A stretch of DNA of 13,563 nucleotides from Thermoprotei archaeon (GTDB taxonomy: Archaea; Thermoproteota; Thermoprotei_A; Sulfolobales; WANQ01). The stretch is taken from assembly GCA_027038805.1 (NCBI GenBank), contig JALWGO010000112.1, positions 1 through 13,563 on the forward strand, written 5' to 3'. Every line of letters starts with the position of its first letter. Position 1 is the first letter of the stretch. The translations under genes and the position numbers were made by a program. The notes beneath the pieces were generated by a model. That model searched no databases. It saw only the letters and a program-made list of their open reading frames with translations, and was not told the origin of the DNA. This document shows, piece after piece, positions 1 through 4,779 of this stretch.

Positions 1-652
1 TTCAAAAGACTATTTTCCCCAAGGCACTATATTCCTCGTTGTTGTAGATCCAGGAGTAGGATCTAAAAGAAGAGCAGTGGTTGTGAAAACAAGAAATTAC
101 ATTTTCGTGGGTCCCGATAACGGTGTGCTGTATCCTGCTATAATAGATGATGGTGTATTAGATATAAGAGTAATAGAAAACTCTAAATTATTCCTTAAAC
201 CAGTCTCTAACACATTTCATGGAAGGGATATCTTTGCACCTGTTGCTGCCTGGCTATCAAGGGGGCTACCTATAGATTCTGTCGGTAGACGTATTGATAT
301 AAATGATATCATGAAACTAGATTTCAATATTGTTAAATTGTCAAGTATTATTATTGACAAGACTTTATGTGGCGAGGTTGTATATGTAGATAAATTTGGT
401 AATATTGCATTGAATATTAGGCTACCCGATTTTGAGTCTTTACCCTATGGTAGGCGAGTCAAAATAATTGTAAATGATAGAATATTTTATGCTCATACGT
501 CAAGAACCTTTTCCTTAGTTAGACGTGGGGATATTGCCTTATATATAAATAGCTTCAAGTTTCTTGAAATAGGCGTAAACATGGGTAATGCTGCAGAAAA
601 GCTTGGTGTAAATATTGGTGATAAGGTTTGTTTAAAAATAGAGAATGCGTGA
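1..652 (+). CDS. SAM hydroxide adenosyltransferase (DUF62 family), 5'-truncated by window
   Basis: The family hydrolyses S-adenosylmethionine to adenosine and methionine, using hydroxide from water; it is cytosolic. The frame is open from base 2, so the gene begins before the window. Visible signatures are VVDPGVGSKRR (bases 41-73), FHGRDIFAP, and YVDKFGNIALNI in the C-terminal domain. The catalytic Asp/Arg/His triad known from the Pyrococcus homologue maps here to Asp (bases 47-49), Arg (68-70) and His (218-220), so the enzyme looks intact. Judged from the homologue, roughly 50-60 N-terminal residues are missing. A GTG at base 77 would make a shorter frame but lies after the DPGVGS motif and cannot be the true start. 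The stop overlaps the start of the next gene (GTGA), indicating co-transcription with the NMN adenylyltransferase. Family assignment is firm; the physiological reason for SAM hydrolysis is unclear for the family. Confidence 0.93.
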   Translation, partial: SKDYFPQGTIFLVVVDPGVGSKRRAVVVKTRNYIFVGPDNGVLYPAIIDDGVLDIRVIENSKLFLKPVSNTFHGRDIFAPVAAWLSRGLPIDSVGRRIDINDIMKLDFNIVKLSSIIIDKTLCGEVVYVDKFGNIALNIRLPDFESLPYGRRVKIIVNDRIFYAHTSRTFSLVRRGDIALYINSFKFLEIGVNMGNAAEKLGVNIGDKVCLKIENA

Positions 653-1161
653 GAGCATTATTTCCAGGTAGATTTCAGCCACCACATAAGGGGCACGGAG
701 AAACAATTAAATGGATTCTTGAAAGATGCGATAGTATTATTATAGTTATTGGAAGTGCTCAAGAAAGTCATACATTTCAGAATCCATTAACTGCAGGTGA
801 ACGCGTAGAGGCTTTAAAGTTACTAATAGAGGATTTTTCATTAGATTACACTAGAGTATTTATAATACCAGTACCAGACATATTTATGAACAAAGTATGG
901 ACAAGATTTGTTGAAGCGTTTGTACCTAGATTTGACGTAGTAGTTACAAGAAATCCTCTGGTTAGAGAGCTTTTTGAAGAAGCTGGCTATAGGGTTTTAC
1001 AGCAACCATCTTTTAATAGAGTATTACTTATGGGAACAAGTATTAGGAGAATGGTTATAGAAGGTGGTGAATGGTGGCGTTATCTTACTCCAAGAGTTGC
1101 ATCCTTTCTAAGGAATATTGGATTTGAAGAAAGATTAAAAACTGCGATAGCGAGGGACTAA
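649..1161 (+). CDS. Nicotinamide-nucleotide adenylyltransferase (archaeal NMNAT)
   Basis: Transfers AMP from ATP to NMN to make NAD+, a nucleotidyltransferase of the HIGH superfamily. From the chosen start the protein is 170 residues, matching archaeal family members (about 168-180). The nucleotide-binding motif GRFQPPHKGH is at residues 7-16, with HKGH as the HxGH signature. IGSAQESHT (34-42), NPLTAGER (45-52), RNPLV (101-105) and the C-terminal GTSIRR (129-134, the ISTSIR-type motif) are all in order. I chose GTG 649 because homologues begin M-R-A/G-L-F-P-G-R-F, and it gives a 4-base GTGA overlap with the upstream stop. An alternative TTG at 628 adds seven residues and has GGTGA six bases upstream, so it cannot be excluded. 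Second gene of the DUF62-NMNAT-RtcA cluster. Confidence 0.93.
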   Translation: MRALFPGRFQPPHKGHGETIKWILERCDSIIIVIGSAQESHTFQNPLTAGERVEALKLLIEDFSLDYTRVFIIPVPDIFMNKVWTRFVEAFVPRFDVVVTRNPLVRELFEEAGYRVLQQPSFNRVLLMGTSIRRMVIEGGEWWRYLTPRVASFLRNIGFEERLKTAIARD

Positions 1162-1167
1162 AACAAA

Positions 1168-2238
1168 ATGACTATTGTAATTGATGGTAGTATGGGAGAA
1201 GGCGGAGGGCAAATCCTCCGTACAACAATAGCATTATCGTCGGTCCTTTTAAAGCCTGTTAAGATAATTAATATACGTGCAAAGCGTAAGAATCCGGGAT
1301 TGAGACCTCAGCATATTACTGCTATTAGAGTAGCTGCTGCTTTAACTGATGCAAAAACTAAAGGAGTATATGTGGGTTCCAGAGAGATAGTCTTTATACC
1401 GCAGAGACATAAGAGTGGTGTGTTTAAGTTCAACATAGGTACTGCTGGTAGCATATCGCTTGTCATGCAAGCAGTTTTACCTATAATTCTTTTTTCGCCT
1501 GAAAAGACATGCATAGATATAATTGGCGGTACCGATGTATCTTGGAGTCCTCCAATAGATTATATGCGATTCGTGTTTAGAGAATTAATTAAAAAAATGG
1601 GTGTGGAAGTTACGATAAAATTGCTGAGAAGAGGTCACTATCCTCGAGGCGGTGGAAGAGTTGTTTTTTGTGTTGATCCTATAGATTATATTAAACCGAT
1701 AAAATTAATTGATAGAGGTTCTGTAATACGAATATTAGGATTATCGCATGCTGTAAAACTACCTAAACATATCGCAATAAGACAAGCAGAGGCAGCTAAA
1801 AAGATAATCCAAGAAAAATATCCTGCTGTAGAAATAAATATAGACATTGAATGGTATGAGCCTTCTAAAGATAAGCATTTGGGTCCTGGTAGTGGGATTA
1901 CTATATGGGCTATGTGTGAAAAGAGCATACTTGGAGGCGATAGCATAGGTGCAAAAGGTAAACCTGCAGAAAAGGTTGGCATGGAGGCAGCTTCAAAATT
2001 AATCGAAGATTTGGATAGTGGGAAGGCGCTTGATAGACATCTTAGTGATATGATAATACCTTTTCTTGCCTTGGCTAAGGGCGAATCAAAAATTACTGGA
2101 GCACGCCTAACTATGCATACGTATACAAATATCCTTATTGTAAGAAGGATAACTGGTGCCAGAGTAGAATTAAGACACCTAGATCTAGACAAACCATTTG
2201 AGCTCACTGTAAGGGGTATAGGATACGAGCGCATTTAA
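1168..2238 (+). CDS. rtcA: RNA 3'-terminal phosphate cyclase
   Basis: Converts an RNA 3'-phosphate to a 2',3'-cyclic phosphate using ATP through an enzyme-adenylate. The 356-residue protein is close to the family's roughly 340. It begins with the typical IDGSMGEGGGQILRT, carries the family signature RGHYPRGGGRV (residues 155-165), and has RHLSDMIIPFLALAKG near the C-terminus, where His291 aligns with the adenylated histidine of bacterial RtcA (His309 in E. coli). ATG 1168 lies six bases after the NMNAT stop, with GAGGG about 11 bases upstream, so it is the third gene of the operon. The 3' end overlaps the convergent zinc-ribbon gene by the four bases TTAA, so the two stop codons interlock. 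The sequence alone does not say what RNA it acts on. Archaeal tRNA splicing is known to use RtcB ligase, so a link to the intron-bearing tRNA in this window is speculative. Confidence 0.96.
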   Translation: MTIVIDGSMGEGGGQILRTTIALSSVLLKPVKIINIRAKRKNPGLRPQHITAIRVAAALTDAKTKGVYVGSREIVFIPQRHKSGVFKFNIGTAGSISLVMQAVLPIILFSPEKTCIDIIGGTDVSWSPPIDYMRFVFRELIKKMGVEVTIKLLRRGHYPRGGGRVVFCVDPIDYIKPIKLIDRGSVIRILGLSHAVKLPKHIAIRQAEAAKKIIQEKYPAVEINIDIEWYEPSKDKHLGPGSGITIWAMCEKSILGGDSIGAKGKPAEKVGMEAASKLIEDLDSGKALDRHLSDMIIPFLALAKGESKITGARLTMHTYTNILIVRRITGARVELRHLDLDKPFELTVRGIGYERI

Positions 2239-2837
2239 GGCTCATGGAGCAGTTTCTTTACATAGGCTAACTTATCATTTCTGTTCTGTACTACATTAAT
2301 AAGTCTACGTACATGTGTTATACTAAGCTTAGTCTCATTTGCAATGCTTCTTGTATCTACTTTTCTATTGGTTACCAATTGTAGGAATATCTTTGCAATA
2401 GCCCATTTTGCCCGCTCTGTTCTTGATGCAAGTATTGGATCATTATTCACTATGTTATCAATTATTTTCTTGAGTAATAGATCATTTTTCGGTCTCCACT
2501 TCTTATGTTTAAACAGCTTCACATGGGCGCGTTCTCCCATAAGATATTCTTTTACTGCCTTCATATCTACTGCTAGATGAGGTTTATCTTTTACTTCATT
2601 CAATAGTCTAGACATCTTTCTTAGACGTTTTCTCTTTCTGCTGTATTCTTTTCTTTGTTCTTTTCTGTCAAATGCCTTGCTTAGTAAATAATTATGGTTT
2701 TTTCGAACTTCTATATTTTTTCTTTTTTCATATTGAACATATATGCGATCTATTACTATTCCGCATTCAGCACAGACAAGAACTCCGTTTTTATAATCCC
2801 AGATTATGTTCGTACTGCCACATTCGGGGCAGATCAT
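2235..2837 (-). CDS. TFIIB-type zinc-ribbon protein with C-terminal helix-turn-helix-like segment, function unknown
   Basis: A 200-residue protein opening directly with a zinc ribbon, CPECG at residues 3-7 and CAECG at 22-26 (Cys3, Cys6, Cys22, Cys25), spaced as in the N-terminus of TFB/TFIIB. It is not TFB itself: it is about 100 residues shorter and I see no cyclin-like repeats. A very basic, Lys/Arg-rich linker follows (about residues 37-75). The C-terminal third is predicted helical and ends in a segment (about 159-182, including DTRSIANETKLSITHVRRL) that reads like a helix-turn-helix. A DNA- or RNA-binding transcription-related role is inferred from architecture only. ATG 2837 is the only sensible start because the ribbon begins at residue 3; the ribosome binding site is weak (GGTC). 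Convergent with rtcA (4-base overlap) and divergent from the proteasome gene. Confidence 0.82.
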   Translation of the reverse strand: MICPECGSTNIIWDYKNGVLVCAECGIVIDRIYVQYEKRKNIEVRKNHNYLLSKAFDRKEQRKEYSRKRKRLRKMSRLLNEVKDKPHLAVDMKAVKEYLMGERAHVKLFKHKKWRPKNDLLLKKIIDNIVNNDPILASRTERAKWAIAKIFLQLVTNRKVDTRSIANETKLSITHVRRLINVVQNRNDKLAYVKKLLHEP

Positions 2838-2857
2838 CTTATGTGACCAAGAGTTTA

Positions 2858-2885
2858 ATTACATGTAATACTAATACTGTAGTAT
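2858..2885. promoter_or_regulatory. Two palindromes in the zinc-ribbon/psmB divergent spacer (candidate operators)
   Basis: The 133-bp spacer between the divergent zinc-ribbon and proteasome genes holds a perfect 12-bp palindrome, ATTACATGTAAT (2858-2869). Five bases later comes an inverted repeat, ATACT-GT-AGTAT (2874-2885). Both are upstream of the psmB TATA-like box and just upstream of the zinc-ribbon start. They could be binding sites for a dimeric regulator of either gene. Short AT-rich palindromes also arise by chance, so this is tentative. Confidence 0.3.
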
Positions 2886-2918
2886 CTTATTGTCAATTAA
2901 GTGGTGTGACTCACTGTA

Positions 2919-2936
2919 CCGAAAGTATTTTTATTT
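2919..2936 (+). promoter_or_regulatory. Candidate BRE/TATA element for psmB-endonuclease V
   Basis: A purine-rich CCGAAAG followed by an AT-rich TATTTTTATT block lies 35-50 bases upstream of the preferred psmB ATG (2971). With the usual archaeal spacing of about 25 bases, transcription would begin near 2957. That gives a short leader containing the GGTGGAG ribosome binding site (2957-2963) and excludes the upstream ATGs at 2890 and 2941 as starts. Assigned by pattern only. Confidence 0.45.
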
Positions 2937-2970
2937 TCAGATGTGGAGAAGCCAGCGGTGGAGAGTTAAG

Positions 2971-3564
2971 ATGTACTACTATGGTGGTGCAACAGCGGTA
3001 GGATTGAGGGTAAATGAGGGCGTGGTATTAGGTGCTGAGAGACGTTTTAGTTATGGTGGATTTATATTGAGTAAATCTGCACGCAAGGTTTATCTTATAA
3101 CTGATAAAATAGGTATGGCAGCAGCTGGTCTAGTAGCTGATATACAAGCAATAGCGAAAAACATTAGAGCAGAAATAAAATATTATGAACTTTCAGTAGA
3201 AAAGAAAGTATCTGTTAGAGCCGTTTCTAAGCTGATAGCTAACATGTTATACTCCTACAAGTTTATGCCTTTAATGTCCGAGATACTTGTGGGGGGTGTT
3301 GATGATACTGGCTCCCACTTATACATAATGGATCCGGTTGGATCATTAATAGAAGATGATTATGCCTCTATAGGCACGGGTGCGCCCATAGCTATAGGGA
3401 TTATAGAATCATCTTATAATAAGAATATGTCGATTGACGAGGCAAGAGATATCGTTATTAAATCAATAAAAGCTGCTCTTTCAAGGGATTCCATGTCTGG
3501 TGATGGTATTGACATATTAATTATAACGTATAAAGGATATAAAGAGGAATTTATTAGAGTATGA
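2971..3564 (+). CDS. psmB: 20S proteasome beta subunit, catalytic threonine replaced (inactive type)
   Basis: A 197-residue beta subunit of the 20S core particle, the barrel-shaped cytosolic protease. ATG 2971 is preferred because GGTGGAG (2957-2963) sits seven bases upstream; ATGs at 2941 and 2890 add extensions with no family resemblance. After MYYYGG the chain reads ATAVGLRVNEGVVLGAERR. Aligned on the VG pair with TTTVGI of Thermoplasma beta, the N-terminal nucleophile Thr1 is Ala (residue 7, codon 2989-2991). The equivalents of position 17 (Glu, residue 23) and Lys33 (residue 39) remain, as does the RDSMSGDG segment with the conserved Asp and Ser. Without Thr1 neither self-processing nor peptide cleavage is expected. 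Crenarchaea generally carry such an inactive beta together with an active paralogue, which must lie elsewhere. It overlaps endonuclease V by ATGA. Confidence 0.93.
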   Translation: MYYYGGATAVGLRVNEGVVLGAERRFSYGGFILSKSARKVYLITDKIGMAAAGLVADIQAIAKNIRAEIKYYELSVEKKVSVRAVSKLIANMLYSYKFMPLMSEILVGGVDDTGSHLYIMDPVGSLIEDDYASIGTGAPIAIGIIESSYNKNMSIDEARDIVIKSIKAALSRDSMSGDGIDILIITYKGYKEEFIRV

Positions 3565-4214
3565 GTAAGTTAGCTATGAGAATATATTTTAATGTATCTA
3601 AAGCTATTGCTTTACAGAGGCATTTATCTAAGAAAGTAGTGTTAGCAGATAAGTATGATAAAATACGTAGAATTGCTGCTGTAGATTCGTCGTTTATTGG
3701 AAACAAAAAGATAATAGCGGTTGTGGGGGTCTTCGAGTATCCATCGTTAGATATGTTAGAGTATGAATACATTATTGACGACATAAGAATACCATATATT
3801 CCTGGATTACTTGCATTTAGGGAAGCTCCATTCTATATAAAATTACTTAGTAAAAAATCATTTGATATAATACTCGTTGATGGGCATGGTATAGCGCATC
3901 CACGATTTCTGGGAATAGCTGCACATGTAGGTGTCATACTTAATAAACCATCGGTAGGTGTGGCGAAAAGGAAGTTATATGGTAGTATTAAGACTTTAGG
4001 AAATAAAACAATGATATTAGATCCAAAGAGTAACAAAATAATTGGTTTAGTATTAAAGAGTCGTGGGAAAGATCTCTATGTGAGCCCAGGGCATCGCATA
4101 ACTGTTGAGTCGGCGGCTCTCTTCGTAAAATCGTTAATAAAAAACTACTATCTACCAGTGCCACTATACATAGTTGATAAGTTAACGAAGGATCTCAAGA
4201 GAAAATACAGATGA
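3561..4214 (+). CDS. nfi: Endonuclease V (deoxyinosine 3' endonuclease)
   Basis: Cleaves DNA one phosphodiester 3' of deoxyinosine, starting repair of deaminated adenine, a frequent lesion at high temperature. The 217-residue protein has the full catalytic set when compared with the Thermotoga enzyme: Asp42 in AAVDSSF, Tyr79 in the mismatch wedge PYIPGLLAFRE, Glu88, Asp107 in VDGHGIAHPR, His113, Lys136 in GVAKRKLYG and His178 in SPGHR. Length matches the family (about 220). Its ATG overlaps the psmB stop as ATGA, so translation is probably coupled and transcription depends on the psmB promoter. It converges on the tRNA gene with a 24-base gap and no obvious T-tract terminator. Sequence indicates an active enzyme. 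Confidence 0.96.
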   Translation: MSKLAMRIYFNVSKAIALQRHLSKKVVLADKYDKIRRIAAVDSSFIGNKKIIAVVGVFEYPSLDMLEYEYIIDDIRIPYIPGLLAFREAPFYIKLLSKKSFDIILVDGHGIAHPRFLGIAAHVGVILNKPSVGVAKRKLYGSIKTLGNKTMILDPKSNKIIGLVLKSRGKDLYVSPGHRITVESAALFVKSLIKNYYLPVPLYIVDKLTKDLKRKYR

Positions 4215-4238
4215 TTTGACTTTGGTGGTGATTATTTG

Positions 4239-4331
4239 TGGCGGGCCCGCCGGGATTTGAACCCGGGACTTCCGCCCGTTCTGGTCTACGGGTTAAAAGC
4301 CCGCCGCTCTACCAGGCTGAGCTACGGGCCC
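4239..4331 (-). tRNA. tRNA-Lys (anticodon UUU) with 16-nt variable-loop intron and encoded CCA
   Basis: The minus strand folds into a complete tRNA. The acceptor stem is GGGCCCG/CGGGCCC with discriminator G and an encoded CCA (4239-4241). The D stem is GCTC/GAGC, the anticodon stem GCGGG/CCCGT with loop CTTTTAA (anticodon TTT, 4295-4297), and the T arm CCGGG-TTCAAAT-CCCGG. The anticodon loop is uninterrupted. The variable region is 21 nt instead of 5, and removing 16 nt (4270-4285) leaves the usual AGGTC. The mature molecule is 77 nt with CCA. GC-rich stems fit a hyperthermophile. Divergent from the polymerase operon, convergent with endonuclease V. Confidence 0.96.
4270..4285 (-). other. Non-canonical tRNA intron, position 45/46 (variable loop)
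   Basis: The 16-nt insert reads ACCAGAACGGGCGGAA on the minus strand. It forms a bulge-helix-bulge: exon CCGU (tRNA positions 40-43) pairs with intron GCGG, flanked by 3-nt bulges AG^A and AA^G, with an inner CC/GG pair and a 5-nt AGAAC loop. Cutting at the usual point in each bulge joins G45 to G46 and restores AGGTC. The outer exon helix of a classical motif is poor, so this is a relaxed form needing the crenarchaeal type of splicing endonuclease. Cuts shifted by 1-2 nt cannot be fully excluded. Confidence 0.8.
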
Positions 4332-4358
4332 TATAGATTTAGATTAGTAGCCCAGTAA

Positions 4359-4371
4359 GGAACTATGTTCC
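4359..4371. promoter_or_regulatory. Inverted repeat GGAAC-TAT-GTTCC at the tRNA-Lys promoter
   Basis: A perfect 5-bp inverted repeat lies between the proposed tRNA TATA box and its expected transcription start. That is where a bound protein could block polymerase. It might equally be chance; no second copy was noticed in the window. Confidence 0.25.
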
Positions 4372-4374
4372 CGG

Positions 4375-4383
4375 ATTTTTAAA
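4375..4383 (-). promoter_or_regulatory. Candidate TATA box of tRNA-Lys
   Basis: TTTAAAAAT on the minus strand is centred about 48 bases upstream of the first tRNA nucleotide. With archaeal spacing, transcription would start near 4353 and leave a 5' leader of about 22 nt for RNase P to remove. The sequence matches the crenarchaeal TATA consensus well, but the start site is inferred. Confidence 0.45.
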
Positions 4384-4393
4384 CATAATGCCT

Positions 4394-4403
4394 AGTATAA
4401 ATA
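4394..4403 (+). promoter_or_regulatory. Candidate distal TATA box of the RNA polymerase operon
   Basis: AGTATAAATA in the tRNA-rpoH spacer is a strong TATA match. Use of this box would start RNA around 4425-4430 and give a leader of about 100 nt that includes the structured region at 4451-4507. A second TATA-like block (4462-4467) lies nearer to rpoH, and the sequence alone does not say which is used. Confidence 0.35.
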
Positions 4404-4450
4404 TGTTTTTAATTACATGAAATAAAATCAAAATCTAAGAGATTGATTTG

Positions 4451-4507
4451 AGAGTAACTCCTATAAAGGGGAGTTGCCTATTTCCCAAGAGGCGTTACGC
4501 TTACTCT
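4451..4507 (+). promoter_or_regulatory. Nested inverted repeats upstream of rpoH: possible structured leader or operator
   Basis: Three complementary segment pairs fit together without gaps. AGAGT (4451-4455) pairs with ACTCT (4503-4507), AACTCC (4456-4461) with GGAGTT (4470-4475), and GCCT (4476-4479) with AGGC (4490-4493). As RNA this is a three-way junction ending 19 bases before the rpoH start. As DNA, the 8-base centre of the 6-bp repeat is TATAAAGG, so the same repeat could be an operator over a proximal TATA box (expected start near 4490). A further GCGT-T-ACGC repeat lies at 4492-4500. Whether it acts as RNA or DNA depends on where transcription begins. Confidence 0.35.
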
Positions 4508-4526
4508 AGTATATAGGTAGTCGCAT

Positions 4527-4769
4527 ATGGCTCGTAAATTTAATATACTTGAACATGAATTAGTACCCGTACATAAGGTCCTCTCCATTAGAGATGCTTT
4601 AAGAGTCCTAAAATCTCTGAGAGCAAAGCCCGAAAATTTGCCGTGGTTAAGAGAAAATGACCCAGCGGCAAGAGCAATTAAGGCAAAGCCTGGTGATATA
4701 GTAATGATAGAAAGAAAAAGCCATACTGCCAAAAGATCTATCGCCTATAGATACGTAGTAACGGGGTGA
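4527..4769 (+). CDS. rpoH: DNA-directed RNA polymerase subunit H (Rpb5 C-terminal-like)
   Basis: Archaeal equivalent of the C-terminal domain of eukaryotic Rpb5. It is part of the polymerase lower jaw, contacting subunit A and downstream DNA. The 80-residue protein has the family's typical length and motifs: LVPVHKVLS near residues 12-20, the LPWLRENDPAARAI region (38-51), and KPGDIVMIERKS followed by RYVV at the C-terminus. The ATG at 4527 follows an AGGTAG stretch that could serve as a weak ribosome binding site. First gene of the polymerase operon; its stop lies ten bases before the rpoB start, and the GGGGTGA spanning that stop probably serves rpoB. Confidence 0.97.
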   Translation: MARKFNILEHELVPVHKVLSIRDALRVLKSLRAKPENLPWLRENDPAARAIKAKPGDIVMIERKSHTAKRSIAYRYVVTG

Positions 4770-4779
4770 AGAAGTAGAG

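Noticed and set aside
628..648. NMNAT start at TTG 628
   Set aside because: Less likely than GTG 649 because homologues begin at the MRALFPGRF position, but its GGTGA spacing is good, so it is kept as an alternative in the entry.
1686..2234. 182-residue minus-strand open frame inside rtcA
   Set aside because: It lies wholly antisense to a strongly conserved gene, has no recognisable motif and looks like a shadow frame; the same applies to the other antisense frames over rpoB and rpoA1.
2890..2970. Extended psmB starts at ATG 2890 or 2941
   Set aside because: The extension has no family similarity, lies over or before the likely promoter, and swallows the GGTGGAG ribosome binding site of ATG 2971.
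2672..3001. Plus-strand open frame of 109 residues spanning the zinc-ribbon start and the psmB promoter
   Set aside because: Its composition is unlike the neighbouring proteins, and it overlaps both the zinc-ribbon gene (antisense) and psmB in another frame.
4286..4299. Canonical 37/38 anticodon-loop intron in tRNA-Lys
   Set aside because: Loop CTTTTAA and stem GCGGG/CCCGT are contiguous; placing the intron there leaves no matching 3' stem downstream.
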